Translations under genes and position numbers: made by a program
Notes under the pieces: model-generated
What the model saw: the letters and a program-made list of their open reading frames with translations, nothing else
The model's database searches: none
What the model was told of the DNA's origin: nothing
Assembly: GCF_000967865.1 (NCBI RefSeq)
Contig: NZ_JXRU01000020.1
Span: forward strand, 1 to 47,884
Direction of reading: 5' to 3'
Length of the DNA stretch: 47,884 bases
DNA from: Microbacterium sp. SA39
GTDB taxonomy: Bacteria; Actinomycetota; Actinomycetes; Actinomycetales; Microbacteriaceae
Shown here: in pieces, positions 25,124 through 33,405 of the stretch
Layout of the letters: each line of letters begins with the position of its first letter
Numbering within the stretch: position 1 is the first letter of the stretch

Positions 25124-26191
25124 TCAGCGCCAGCGCGCCCGGTCGTACTGCGGGGGCCAGGCGACGTCAGCACCGAGTTCATGGGCCGCGCGGAGCCCGA
25201 AGTGCGGGTCGCGGAGCCATTCCCGTCCGGCGAAGATCGCGTCGGCCGCGCCGTCAGCCAGCACCTGCTCCGCCTGCGCCGCCGCGGTGATGAGACCGAC
25301 GGCCGAGACGGGGATGCGTCCGCCCTGCCGGACCGTCTCGGCGAGGGGGACCTGGTAGCCGGGGAACACGTCGAGCTGCTGATGGGCGACGAGGCCGCCG
25401 CTGGACACGTCGATGAAGTCGGCGCCGTGCTCGGTGACCCAGTCGCCGACGATCGCCGCTTCCTCGGGGGTGAAGCCGCCCTCGGCATGGTCGGTGGCGG
25501 AGATGCGCACGAACAGCGGCACGTCGTCGCCGACCTCTGCGCGGACGGCATCCACGATCCGCACGAGAAGTCGTGCACGGTTCTCGAGCGATCCGCCGAA
25601 CTCGTCGTCGCGCTGGTTGGACAGCGGCGAGAGGAACTGATGCAGCAGGTACCCGTGGGCGCCGTGCAGCTCGAGCACGTCGAAGCCGGCATCCACCGCT
25701 CGGCGGGCGGACGTGGCGAACGCCTGCACGACGGTGTCGATGCCGGCGGCATCCAGTGCGAGAGGTTCAGCGAAGCCGTCGTAGGCGACGGCGGAAGGTG
25801 CGGTCGTCGTCCATCCGCCGTCATCCGCCGGCACCGATCCGCGCGCAGGAGCCCAGGGCCACCACGTCGACGCCTTGCGGCCGGCGTGCGCGAGCTGGAT
25901 GCCGGCCACCGCTCCGCGCTCGTGGATCGCGTGCACGATCGGTGCCAGCGCGTCGCGCTGCTCGTCGTTCCACAGACCGACGTCGCGCGGCGAGATGCGT
26001 CCCTCCGGGAGGACTGCCGTCGCCTCGGCGACGATGAGTCCCGCTCCGCCGGAGGCGAACTGAGCCAGATGCGTGTGGTGCCATTCCTGCACCACCCCGT
26101 CGACGGCGCTGTACATGCACATCGGCGACACCCAGAGGCGGTTGCGGAACGTGACGGAACGGATGCGGAGAGGGGAGAAGAGGAGGGTCAC
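25124..26191 (-). CDS. NADH:flavin oxidoreductase, YqjM-like old yellow enzyme
   Basis: A 355-residue FMN TIM-barrel enzyme of the thermophilic-like (YqjM) OYE class. It has the class Cys25 in SPMCMYSA, the substrate-binding pair H176/H179 in LELHGAHGYLLHQFLSPLSN, NQRDDEFGGSLENRARL and a C-terminal FAGREWLRDPHF with an arginine-rich end (YDRARWR) that in YqjM reaches into the neighbouring subunit. It reduces activated C=C bonds with NAD(P)H; the natural substrate is unknown. The start is GTG 26191. Divergent from the NAD(P)H-hydrate dehydratase gene with 56 bases between start codons. Confidence 0.93.
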   Translation of the reverse strand: MTLLFSPLRIRSVTFRNRLWVSPMCMYSAVDGVVQEWHHTHLAQFASGGAGLIVAEATAVLPEGRISPRDVGLWNDEQRDALAPIVHAIHERGAVAGIQLAHAGRKASTWWPWAPARGSVPADDGGWTTTAPSAVAYDGFAEPLALDAAGIDTVVQAFATSARRAVDAGFDVLELHGAHGYLLHQFLSPLSNQRDDEFGGSLENRARLLVRIVDAVRAEVGDDVPLFVRISATDHAEGGFTPEEAAIVGDWVTEHGADFIDVSSGGLVAHQQLDVFPGYQVPLAETVRQGGRIPVSAVGLITAAAQAEQVLADGAADAIFAGREWLRDPHFGLRAAHELGADVAWPPQYDRARWR

Positions 26192-26197
26192 CGTTCG

Positions 26198-26203
26198 ACG
26201 TTA
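26198..26203 (-). promoter_or_regulatory. Leaderless promoter -10 (TAACGT) of the YqjM-like gene
   Basis: TAACGT on the minus strand ends exactly 6 nt before the GTG at 26191. The same hexamer drives the divergent gene (26236-26241). Confidence 0.55.
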
Positions 26204-26235
26204 CCCCTGTGCGGGCGCACCGCGGGTCGTCCCGC

Positions 26236-26241
26236 TAACGT
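26236..26241 (+). promoter_or_regulatory. Leaderless promoter -10 (TAACGT) of nnrD
   Basis: TAACGT ends exactly 6 nt before ATG 26248. It mirrors the TAACGT of the opposite gene. Confidence 0.55.
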
Positions 26242-26247
26242 GGAGTC

Positions 26248-27081
26248 ATGGTCGAGGTGCGCGCATGGTCACGCAGTGATTCGGCACGGTTCTTCCGTGC
26301 TCCCACGCCGGACGACGACAAGTACTCCCGAGGAGTCATCGCGCTCCGCACCGGATCGCCCGCCTACCCGGGCGCCGCAGTGCTCGGCGTGGAGGCGGCA
26401 TGGCGCGCCGGGGCGGGCTTCGTGCGGTTCGTCGGCGCGGCTTCGGTGGCGGATGCCGTGCTCGCTCGTCGCCCGGAGACCGTCGCAGGGCCCGATACCG
26501 GTGGGACGCGCGCGGACGTCTGGGTGATCGGCTCCGGCACGGATCCGGGGGAGCGCACCGACGCGGAGACGCTGGCGCTCCGCGACATCCTCTCCGGATC
26601 GGCGACGGTCATCATCGATGCCGGCGCGCTGGATCTCGCGCCCGGGACACGCGCACCTTTTCTCGTGACGCCGCACGCCAGGGAGTTCGCGAAACTGCGG
26701 GAGCGTCTGCGCGTGCCGTCGTCCGACGATGACCGCGCCGAGTCCGCGGCGCAGATGGCGGTGAAGATCGGCGGGACGGTCCTGCTCAAGGGAGCCCGTA
26801 CGCTGATCGCGGACCCGGCAGGCCAGGTCATCGCCGTGGAGGCGGGAACAAGCTGGCTGTCGACCGCGGGAACCGGCGATGTGCTCGCCGGCGTGCTCGG
26901 CGCGGTGGCCGCCGCGAATCCCGACGCCTCACTGGTGGAGGCCGCGGCCGCCGGCGCGTGGCTGCACGGCCATGCCGCTCGCATCGCCGCGGGCGTGCTC
27001 GACGGCTCGCCCGGGCATCCGATCGTCGCGATGGATGTCGCCGACGCCCTGCCACAGGCGATCGCGGACGTCCTGGCGTGA
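26248..27081 (+). CDS. nnrD: ADP-dependent NAD(P)H-hydrate dehydratase
   Basis: A 277-residue ribokinase-fold repair enzyme that dehydrates S-NAD(P)HX back to NAD(P)H. Family marks are KYSRGVIALRTGSPAYPGAAVLG (about 25-47), WVIGSGTDPG, VIIDAGALDL, LVTPHAREFAKL, TVLLKGARTLIADP and the nucleotide-binding WLSTAGTGDVLAGVLGA. The epimerase (NnrE/YjeF_N) domain is absent, so this is the stand-alone dehydratase, whereas E. coli NnrR is a fusion. Ends by GTGA overlap with the next membrane protein gene. Confidence 0.92.
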   Translation: MVEVRAWSRSDSARFFRAPTPDDDKYSRGVIALRTGSPAYPGAAVLGVEAAWRAGAGFVRFVGAASVADAVLARRPETVAGPDTGGTRADVWVIGSGTDPGERTDAETLALRDILSGSATVIIDAGALDLAPGTRAPFLVTPHAREFAKLRERLRVPSSDDDRAESAAQMAVKIGGTVLLKGARTLIADPAGQVIAVEAGTSWLSTAGTGDVLAGVLGAVAAANPDASLVEAAAAGAWLHGHAARIAAGVLDGSPGHPIVAMDVADALPQAIADVLA

Positions 27082-28316
27082 GGCGCACGCGGACGACCCC
27101 CGTGGTCGTGCTCTGGGGCGCCTTCCTTCTCGCGCACCTCATCACCGCCGTCGCCGGCTGGGTGTACCCGAGCCAGCCGATGGGCGACGTGGTGCTCGTC
27201 TATGAGCCGTGGGCGTCCGCGGCCCTCAGCGGCGGTCCGGTCGTCGGAGTCACAGAGACGTGGGTCTATCCGCAGCTCGCGCTCGTGCCGATGCTGCTCG
27301 CGAAGGGCCTGGCGGCATCGCTCGTGCCGCTGCTGGGGGTGTCCGGGGCGTATCTGGTCGGATGGGCACTCCTGGTCGCAGTACTGGATGCCGTCGCCTT
27401 CGGGGTTCTGCTCGGCCGCTCGCCGTCGAAGCCGCGTCGCCTCGCCGGCTGGTTCTGGTGCGCGGCGCTTCTGCTCCTCGGACCGATCGCGATGTACCGC
27501 ATCGACGCGATCACCGTCCCTCTCGCGGTGATCGGCGGACTCTGGCTCGCCACCCGTCCGATCCTCGCGACCACGCTGTTGACCGTCGGGGCCTGGATCA
27601 AGATCTGGCCAGGGGCGCTGGTACTGGCCGCCGTCGTCGCGGGGAGAGCCCGGATGCGGATGCTGCTGGCCGCCGTCGCCGTCACCGCCGGGGTCGTCGT
27701 CGTGCTACTTCTGCTCGGCGCGGACACGGAGATCTTCGGCTTCCTCACCGAGCAGACCGGCCGGGGCCTGCAGATCGAGGCCGTCGCCGCCACGCCGTTC
27801 CTCTGGCTCGCTGTCGCCGGCGCCGCGCGGATCCAATACAGCTTCGAGATGCTGACCTTCCAGATCGCCGCCCCGGGCGCGGATGCCGTCACCGCGCTCC
27901 TCACTCCGCTCATGGTGCTCGCGGCAGCGGCCGTCACGGTGATCGGCGCCGTGAAAGCCTCGCGCGGAGCATCCTTCCCTCGCCTGTTCCCGCCGCTGGC
28001 ACTGGCGCTCGTCGCCGTCCTGATCGTGACCAACAAGGTCGGCTCTCCGCAGTTCCAGACGTGGCTGATCGCTCCGGTGATCCTGTGGATCGTGTTCGAC
28101 CGCCTCAGAGCACGTGGATCTGCCGCGCTCGTCCTGATCCTCTGTGCGCTCACGTGCCTTGTGTACCCGCTCAGCTACGACGCCCTGCTGCGCGCTGAGC
28201 TGCTGCCGGTGCTGGTGCTCACGCTGCGCAATCTGCTGCTCCTCGTTCTGCTCGCCGTCAGCATCCGTGCTCTCGTGCGCGTGCCCGCCCCCCGTCCTTC
28301 GAAAACCAGGGAGTGA
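27078..28316 (+). CDS. Polytopic membrane protein, glycosyltransferase-87-like
   Basis: A 412-residue protein with roughly eleven hydrophobic helices and short loops. It has the N-terminal VYPSQPMGDVVLVYEPWA segment facing the first long loop, a basic RARMRMLL loop, and SPQFQTWLIAP late in the chain, features of GT-C fold polyprenyl-phosphate-sugar transferases (DUF2029/GT87). A catalytic acidic residue such as Asp in PMGDVVLVYE is plausible but unproven. GTG 27078 overlaps the preceding stop (GTGA). The start beginning in frame farther upstream (26958) is rejected because it lies inside nnrD. Confidence 0.75.
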   Translation: MRRTRTTPVVVLWGAFLLAHLITAVAGWVYPSQPMGDVVLVYEPWASAALSGGPVVGVTETWVYPQLALVPMLLAKGLAASLVPLLGVSGAYLVGWALLVAVLDAVAFGVLLGRSPSKPRRLAGWFWCAALLLLGPIAMYRIDAITVPLAVIGGLWLATRPILATTLLTVGAWIKIWPGALVLAAVVAGRARMRMLLAAVAVTAGVVVVLLLLGADTEIFGFLTEQTGRGLQIEAVAATPFLWLAVAGAARIQYSFEMLTFQIAAPGADAVTALLTPLMVLAAAAVTVIGAVKASRGASFPRLFPPLALALVAVLIVTNKVGSPQFQTWLIAPVILWIVFDRLRARGSAALVLILCALTCLVYPLSYDALLRAELLPVLVLTLRNLLLLVLLAVSIRALVRVPAPRPSKTRE

Positions 28317-28318
28317 AC

Positions 28319-28648
28319 ATGCTGATCGCCTTCTCCGTCGCCCCGAGCGGCACCCCCGCAGACGGGGCTGAGCGCTCCGATGACTCCGTGCATGACGCGG
28401 TGGCCGCTGCCGTGCGCGTCGTGCGGGAATCCGGACTGCCCCACCGCACCACGAGTATGTTCACCGAGATAGAGGGCCCCGACTGGGACTCCGTGATGGA
28501 TGTGGTCAAGCGCGCGACGGAAGCAGTGATGCCGTTCGGATCGCGGGTCTCTCTCGTGCTCAAGGCCGACATCCGGCCGGGTTACTCGGGCGAGCTCGAT
28601 GCGAAGATCGAGCGGCTCGAGGCGGCGATCGAGTCCGCCGAGGAGTAG
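28319..28648 (+). CDS. Thiamine-binding-fold protein (MTH1187/YkoF family)
   Basis: A 109-residue ferredoxin-like-fold protein beginning MLIAFSVAPSGTPADGAERS, with TTSMFTEIEGPDWDSVMDVVKRATE and SLVLKADIRPG, the usual layout of the thiamine-binding MTH1187 family. ATG 28319 has GGGAG at good spacing, and an in-frame GTG at 28313 overlaps the previous stop. Linked closely to the membrane protein before it, so probably an operon with nnrD. Whether it binds thiamine or a pyrimidine is unknown. Confidence 0.85.
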   Translation: MLIAFSVAPSGTPADGAERSDDSVHDAVAAAVRVVRESGLPHRTTSMFTEIEGPDWDSVMDVVKRATEAVMPFGSRVSLVLKADIRPGYSGELDAKIERLEAAIESAEE

Positions 28649-28792
28649 GACTGTTTCCCCGCGCGCGGTTCAGTCGTGCAGGCGCGCTCCCTTCACGATG
28701 CGGTCGACGCCGGGCCCTGGTTGATGCTCGCTCGCACGGTGGCGCCCTGCGCATCGGACGGATCGCCAAAATTCCGGATGAACGAAGATGCG

Positions 28793-29020
28793 ATGAACAC
28801 TAAGCGGGTGCTGCGGGCAGCGATGCTAGGAGTGGGAGCCTATGTCTCTTCGCTTCTGCTTCTGCTCGTGCTCGGCGTCACGCTGGGATTGAACGAGTAC
28901 CTCGTGGTTGCGGTCACGGTCATCGTATTCATGCCATTGGTGACGGGAGTGTTCCGCGCAGTGCGCAAGCGACGTTCCCCTGTGCTCGCCAATGGCGATC
29001 CAATCTCCGCCAACGAATGA
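28793..29020 (+). CDS. Small two-helix membrane protein, unknown
   Basis: About 75 residues starting MNTKRVLRAAMLGVGAYVSS, with two hydrophobic segments (about 9-30 and 33-52) and a basic-to-polar tail (RKRRSPVLANGDPISANE). The alternative start ATG 28778 adds five residues, and longer starts back to 28676 look non-coding. The region has visibly lower GC and more relaxed codon use than its neighbours. No family was recognised. Confidence 0.6.
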   Translation: MNTKRVLRAAMLGVGAYVSSLLLLLVLGVTLGLNEYLVVAVTVIVFMPLVTGVFRAVRKRRSPVLANGDPISANE

Positions 29021-29069
29021 CCCTTTGAGGCTCGGGGCGCCGATCCACGGCCTCTTCGTACCTTGAGCG

Positions 29070-29103
29070 AGACGCTCGGCCAGGAATTCCTGGCCGAGCG
29101 TCT
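29070..29103 (+). terminator. Perfect 34-bp palindrome, probable terminator
   Basis: AGACGCTCGGCCAGGAA (29070-29086) is followed directly by its exact reverse complement (29087-29103), and then TTGCTGTG. As RNA it forms a long hairpin with a tight AATT turn. It lies 50 bases after the small membrane protein gene and 80 before the MFS gene. Confidence 0.75.
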
Positions 29104-29170
29104 TGCTGTGTGGTCGTGTTCGGCGTTCGCCGCATCGCATCGCGCGTCGAAGCAGCCGCCGATCGACCGG

Positions 29171-29176
29171 TAGGCT
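29171..29176 (+). promoter_or_regulatory. Leaderless promoter -10 (TAGGCT) of the MFS gene
   Basis: TAGGCT ends exactly 6 nt before the GTG at 29183, with no ribosome binding site. Confidence 0.6.
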
Positions 29177-29182
29177 GATCCG

Positions 29183-30412
29183 GTGAATCCCTCGACGCAA
29201 TCGAGGGGTGCGGCGAAGAGGACGCTCCTCTCTCTCGCCATCGGCAGTTTCGGCATCGGCATGACCGAGTTCGTCGTCATGGGCCTGCTGCCCGACATCG
29301 CCGACGACCTGCTTCCCGCTCTGTCGGCGTCGAGTCCCGAGGATGCTCTGAGCCAGGCCGGCTGGCTGATCTCGCTGTATGCGCTAGGGGTCGTCATCGG
29401 CGCCCCGACGATCGCCGGCTTCGTCGCCCGGTACCCGCGGCACCGGGTGATGATCGTGCTGGCACTGGCGCTGACCGTCTTCAACGCCCTCACGGTCGTG
29501 CTGCCGACGTTCGAGCTCGTCGGCGTCTCCCGCTTCCTCGCGGGCCTCCCGCACGGCGCCTACTTCGGCATCGGCGCGCTCGTCGCCGCCGACGTCATGG
29601 GCCCGGGCAACCGTGCGAAGGGTGTCGCCTTCATCCTCACCGGACTCACGGTCGCCAACGTGGTCGGCGTTCCGCTGGGGACCTTCCTCGGCCAGCAGTG
29701 GGGGTGGCGCACGGCCTTCGCCGTCGTCGCGCTCGTCTTCGCGCTCGCGACGGTCTGCATCGCGCTTTTCGTGCCCGTCCATCCCGGGTCGCCCGGACGC
29801 ACCATGCGTCAGGAGCTCGGAGTCTTCCGCATTCCGCAGGTATGGTTCACGCTGGGCGTCGGCGCGATCGGCTTCGGCGGGTTCTTCGCGGTGTACAGCT
29901 ACATCGCCCCCGTCGTGACCGAGGTCGCCGGATCGCCCGAATGGGCGGTGCCGATCGTGCTGGTCCTGATGGGCGTCGGCATGACGGTGGGCAACCTCGT
30001 CGGCGGGCACCTGGCCGACATCGATCTGCGGCGCACCCTCCTGATCGGTCTCGCCGTGATGGCGGCCACGCTCGCACTCCTCGCGACGCTGTCGTTCTGG
30101 ATCATCAGCCTCTGCGTGATGGTGCTCGTCGTGGGATTCGTGTCGTCGGTGCTCAGCCCCACCATCCAGACGCGCCTGATGGACGTCGCCGGCGACAACC
30201 AGTCGATCGCGGCCGCCATGAATCATTCGGCTCTGAACATCGGGAACAGCCTCGGGGCATTCCTCGGCGGCGTGGTCATCGCTCTCGGCTGGGGATTCAC
30301 GGCGCCGGCGTGGGCGGGGGCTGCCCTCGCGGTCTCCGGACTGGTCCTCGCCCTGCTCTCGTACCGCCACGAGGCGCGTCGCGCCGCCGTGCCGGAGCTC
30401 GTCGCGCCGTAG
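29183..30412 (+). CDS. MFS transporter, drug/arabinose-efflux type (AraJ-like)
   Basis: A 409-residue major facilitator of the DHA1 type with twelve expected helices. It shows SLAIGSFGIGMTEFVVMGLLPDI in helix 1 (the family's G-x-T-E-F-x-x-x-G-L-L-P motif), RFLAGLPHGAYFGIGALVAAD, motif-C-like LTVANVVGVPLGTFLGQQWGWR in helix 5, and AMNHSALNIGNSLGAFLGG in helix 11. Likely proton-coupled export of a drug, sugar or amino-acid derivative. The substrate cannot be inferred. Start GTG 29183. The Nudix gene follows after 9 bases. Confidence 0.92.
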   Translation: MNPSTQSRGAAKRTLLSLAIGSFGIGMTEFVVMGLLPDIADDLLPALSASSPEDALSQAGWLISLYALGVVIGAPTIAGFVARYPRHRVMIVLALALTVFNALTVVLPTFELVGVSRFLAGLPHGAYFGIGALVAADVMGPGNRAKGVAFILTGLTVANVVGVPLGTFLGQQWGWRTAFAVVALVFALATVCIALFVPVHPGSPGRTMRQELGVFRIPQVWFTLGVGAIGFGGFFAVYSYIAPVVTEVAGSPEWAVPIVLVLMGVGMTVGNLVGGHLADIDLRRTLLIGLAVMAATLALLATLSFWIISLCVMVLVVGFVSSVLSPTIQTRLMDVAGDNQSIAAAMNHSALNIGNSLGAFLGGVVIALGWGFTAPAWAGAALAVSGLVLALLSYRHEARRAAVPELVAP

Positions 30413-30415
30413 AGT
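30410..30415 (+). promoter_or_regulatory. Leaderless promoter -10 (TAGAGT) of the Nudix gene, overlapping the MFS stop
   Basis: TAGAGT begins with the TAG stop codon of the MFS gene and ends exactly 6 nt before the GTG at 30422. Confidence 0.55.
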
Positions 30416-30421
30416 ATCGGG

Positions 30422-31027
30422 GTGAGCGCCGCTGTCGATGACCTCCCCGTGGCCGGCACCGTGGTGCTGCTGCGCGACGCGGAGCCCGGCTTCGAGGTGC
30501 TGCTCATGCGGCGTCCCGGCCGCGGGTCCTTCGCCGGCGCCTGGGTGTTCCCCGGCGGGAAGGTCGAGCCTGCCGACCATCGCGATGGCGCGACGGAACA
30601 GGATGATGCGCGCCGAGCCGGCATCCGCGAGACGTTCGAAGAGGTCGGACTCGTCGTCGACGACGTACAGCCGCTGTCGGAGTGGCATCCGCCGCTCGAG
30701 GCGCCCACCCGGATCCGCACATGGTTCTTCGTCGGGAGGGCGCCGGAGCAGGAGCCCGTGCCATCGGCGGACGAGGTGGCGGAGATCGCCTGGGTGAGCC
30801 CGTCAGAGGCGCTCGCACGTCACGCGACCGGCGAGTGGGTACTGTTCCCGCCGACGTGGATCACCCTGCACCAGCTCTCCGCTCTTTCGGATGCCGAGAC
30901 CGCATTGTCGTCTGACGCGGCCGCGCAACTGTTCCAGACGCGCGTGCACGATGAGGGTCGCACCTTCAGCTGGACCCAGGGTCGGCTCCAGGCGGCCGCC
31001 CTTCCCTGGACGTTCGAGCCCGCCTGA
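30422..31027 (+). CDS. NUDIX hydrolase
   Basis: A 201-residue Nudix protein. The Nudix box is recognisable as GGKVEP, then about a dozen residues more than the minimal spacing, then AGIRETFEEVGLVV (the RETFEEVG part is exact). Opening residues VAGTVVLLRDAEPGFEVLLMRRPGRGSFAGAWVFPGG are typical. The C-terminal extension (WTQGRLQAAALPWTFEPA) resembles coenzyme A or nucleoside-diphosphate pyrophosphatases, but the substrate is not assignable. Start GTG 30422 is leaderless. Confidence 0.9.
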   Translation: MSAAVDDLPVAGTVVLLRDAEPGFEVLLMRRPGRGSFAGAWVFPGGKVEPADHRDGATEQDDARRAGIRETFEEVGLVVDDVQPLSEWHPPLEAPTRIRTWFFVGRAPEQEPVPSADEVAEIAWVSPSEALARHATGEWVLFPPTWITLHQLSALSDAETALSSDAAAQLFQTRVHDEGRTFSWTQGRLQAAALPWTFEPA

Positions 31028-31049
31028 CGGGCGAGGGGGGAGGCGCGGG

Positions 31050-32255
31050 TCAGCTGTCGAGTAGGAGCCGCAGGTGCCTGCCCACAGCCTCCGTCTCGAT
31101 CAGGAAGCCGTCGTGTCCGAAGTCGCTGGAGAGCACGACCGCCTCGTCGCCGAGGACGTTCGGGATGTTCCGGGCGATGCGCTGCTGTCCGTCGACGGGG
31201 AAGAGCCGGTCGCTGTCGATGCCGATGACCACCGTCGTGGCCGTGACGGCGCGCAGCGCCTCTTCGACGCCGCCGCGGTCCCGCCCGACGTCGTGCGAGT
31301 TCATCGCCTCGACCAGGGTGATGTAGCTGTTCGCGTCGAACCGGCGCGTGAACTTGTTGCCGTGGAAGTCGAGGTACGACTCCACCGCGAAGCGACCGCC
31401 GTGGCCGAGCGGCGACACGCCGGACTGCCAGGAGCGCTGGAAGCGCTGATTGAGCTCGATCGGGCTGCGGTAGTTCAGCAGAGCCATCCTCCGGGCGAGG
31501 GCGAGTCCGCGGTGGGGGCCGTCTCCGTCGGCGAGGTCGTAGTACTCGCCGCCCTGGAAGCGCGGATCCATCCGGATGGCCTCCAGCTGCACCGTGTTCA
31601 GCGCGATCTGGTCGGCGGTCGTGACCGGGGGAGAGGAGAGCACGGCCAGACGCGCAACGCGCTCCGGGTGAGTGACGGCCCACTCCAGGGCGTGCATCCC
31701 GCCCATGGAGCCGCCGACGACCGCAGCCCACCGCTCGATGCCGAGCGCATCGGCCAGGCGCACTTGAGCGGCGACCTGATCGCGGATGGTGAGATACGGG
31801 AAGCGCGACGCCCACTCGTAGCCGGTCGGTGCGACGCTCGCGGGACCCGTGGACCCCTGGCATCCGCCCAGCATGTTGGGCGCGATGACGAACCAGCGGT
31901 CCGTGTCGAGCGGTGCACCCGGTCCGGTGACGTCCTCCCACCATCCGGCGGTCGCGTGTCCCGCGCCGGCCGCCCCGCGCACGTGGCTGTCACCGGTCAG
32001 GGCGTGGAGGATCAGAACGGCGTTGTCACGGGCCTCGTTCAGCTCGCCCCAGGTCTCGTAGGCGATGCGGATGCCGGGAAGCACGGCACCGCTCTCGGTC
32101 GTGAACGCGCCGAAAGACCCGAACCGTCGACCCCCGACGGGATCCCCGTCGCGCCAGGCACCCGTCGCCGGAGGCCGCGCTCGCAGCAGCCGGACGTCGG
32201 CCTCTGTCACGGGCGCTGAGGGCACCGTGTCCTCCGAGGTCGTCTGCCAGTCCAT
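31050..32255 (-). CDS. metX: Homoserine O-acetyltransferase MetX
   Basis: A 401-residue alpha/beta-hydrolase-fold enzyme that acetylates homoserine with acetyl-CoA, the first committed step to methionine. Nucleophile Ser183 lies in GGSMGGMHALEW. The triad is completed by Asp349 (IDSDRLFP) and His381 (DFGHDGF). LHALTGDSHVRG, PNMLGGCQGSTGP and AYETWGELN are family signatures. It supplies O-acetylhomoserine to MetY, encoded 1.2 kb upstream on the same strand. GAGAAT ends 6 nt before the ATG, giving possible leaderless expression independent of the preceding gene. Confidence 0.96.
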   Translation of the reverse strand: MDWQTTSEDTVPSAPVTEADVRLLRARPPATGAWRDGDPVGGRRFGSFGAFTTESGAVLPGIRIAYETWGELNEARDNAVLILHALTGDSHVRGAAGAGHATAGWWEDVTGPGAPLDTDRWFVIAPNMLGGCQGSTGPASVAPTGYEWASRFPYLTIRDQVAAQVRLADALGIERWAAVVGGSMGGMHALEWAVTHPERVARLAVLSSPPVTTADQIALNTVQLEAIRMDPRFQGGEYYDLADGDGPHRGLALARRMALLNYRSPIELNQRFQRSWQSGVSPLGHGGRFAVESYLDFHGNKFTRRFDANSYITLVEAMNSHDVGRDRGGVEEALRAVTATTVVIGIDSDRLFPVDGQQRIARNIPNVLGDEAVVLSSDFGHDGFLIETEAVGRHLRLLLDS

Positions 32256-32312
32256 TCCTCCATTCTCGCCTGGCGGAGGACGAGCCCGGTGAACGTTACG
32301 GCTCGGGGTCCG

Positions 32313-33308
32313 TCACGGTGTCGCCGACGGGATGCTCACCGTGGTCACCGTCGCGAGGTGGTCGCTGCTGCCGGCACGCTGCGTGGTGGATCTCTCCACG
32401 TCGAGACCGCGCACGAACACGTGGTCGATGCGGACGAGAGGCACGGCGGCCGGCCAGCTCAGGCCGAGCGTGCCGTCGGTCGGCCGGACCCACGTGAGCT
32501 CGGATCGGATGGCGCCGAGAGCCGGGTCGGCGGAGGCGGCGTTGAAGTCGCCCACGACGATGATCGCCTCGGCCGGGTCGGATGCCGCCGCTTCCGCGAT
32601 CCCGGCGAGCATCGCGTCGCGACCCTGCTGCTCGCCGGGGCGCACGGAAGCCGCGTGCATGACGTACACGGCGACCGTGCCGCTCGGCGTCTGCACCTGG
32701 GCGCGGAGGGCGCGCTTCCAGTCGAGGCCGAGGGCGAGCGGCTGGACGTCGTCGATCGGGAAGCGGCTCCAGATGCCCACCGTTCCGACCGCAGCCGCAT
32801 GCGGATACTCCGAGGCCAGCGCCTCGCGCGCGACGGTCAGGCTGTCGGCATCCAGCTCTGCCATGGCGATGACGTCAGCGCCGAGAGCGGCCAATTCTCC
32901 GGCGGATGCGGCGGCACCGCCGGAGTGCGCGCGTACGTTCTGGCTGACGATCGTCAGCGCCGCGGCATCCGTCGGTGGGGACGCTCCCACTCCGGGAAGG
33001 GACGGGAACATCGCGAGCGCCCAGACCAGCGCGGGGACGAGAAGGAGCAGCAGCACGCGGCGGGCGAGGAACAGCGCGAGGACGGCGACGAGCGCGAGCG
33101 CGGCCCCGCTCCACGGCAGGAGGGCGGCTGCCGCCGTGCCGACCAGCCCGGGCACCCAGGTGCCGACCATCACCGCCAGCAGAACGAGCCCGGCCAGGGC
33201 GATTCCCCGTCCGGCACGCGCGCGGGAGCGTCGTGACAGCGGTCGCGGTGCTGTGGCAGGGCGGGGGGACGTGACGTCGATCGGAGGCTCCTCTGGCGGA
33301 CTTCTCAT
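32313..33308 (-). CDS. Membrane-anchored endonuclease/exonuclease/phosphatase family protein
   Basis: 331 residues: a basic N-terminus, three hydrophobic helices (about 30-105, GIALAGLVLLAVMVGTWVPG and VLLLLLVPALVWALAMF) and an extracytoplasmic EEP domain (about 120-325). EEP marks are TIVSQNVRAHSG, DVIAMAELDAD, YVMHAASVRPGEQQGRD, VVGDFNAASADPAL, IDHVFVRG and SSDHLATV, so the metal and catalytic residues are present. Likely an extracellular nuclease or phosphodiesterase. ATG 33308 starts just after a weak purine tract; a longer frame from 33371 runs back into the metY terminator. It lies between metY and metX but has no obvious link to methionine. Confidence 0.85.
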   Translation of the reverse strand: MRSPPEEPPIDVTSPRPATAPRPLSRRSRARAGRGIALAGLVLLAVMVGTWVPGLVGTAAAALLPWSGAALALVAVLALFLARRVLLLLLVPALVWALAMFPSLPGVGASPPTDAAALTIVSQNVRAHSGGAAASAGELAALGADVIAMAELDADSLTVAREALASEYPHAAAVGTVGIWSRFPIDDVQPLALGLDWKRALRAQVQTPSGTVAVYVMHAASVRPGEQQGRDAMLAGIAEAAASDPAEAIIVVGDFNAASADPALGAIRSELTWVRPTDGTLGLSWPAAVPLVRIDHVFVRGLDVERSTTQRAGSSDHLATVTTVSIPSATP

Positions 33309-33351
33309 TCTGGAGCCTGCGGCTGTGCGCCGACCGTACACGGGTCCGTCA

Positions 33352-33391
33352 CGCAGAGGTGCCCCGAGCATGAGCTCGGGGCACCTCTGCG
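33352..33391. terminator. Strong hairpin after metY
   Basis: A perfect 18-bp stem, CGCAGAGGTGCCCCGAGC (33352-33369) with its complement at 33374-33391, and an ATGA loop, 14 bases after the metY stop. There is no T-run, as is common in GC-rich actinobacteria. It separates metY from the EEP gene. Confidence 0.75.
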
Positions 33392-33405
33392 AACGCGAGC
33401 GTCGA

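Noticed and set aside
28676..28792. N-terminal extension of the small membrane protein
   Set aside because: Composition (QARSLHDAVDAGPWLMLART) looks non-coding and lacks a ribosome site; the hydrophobic protein proper begins at 28793.
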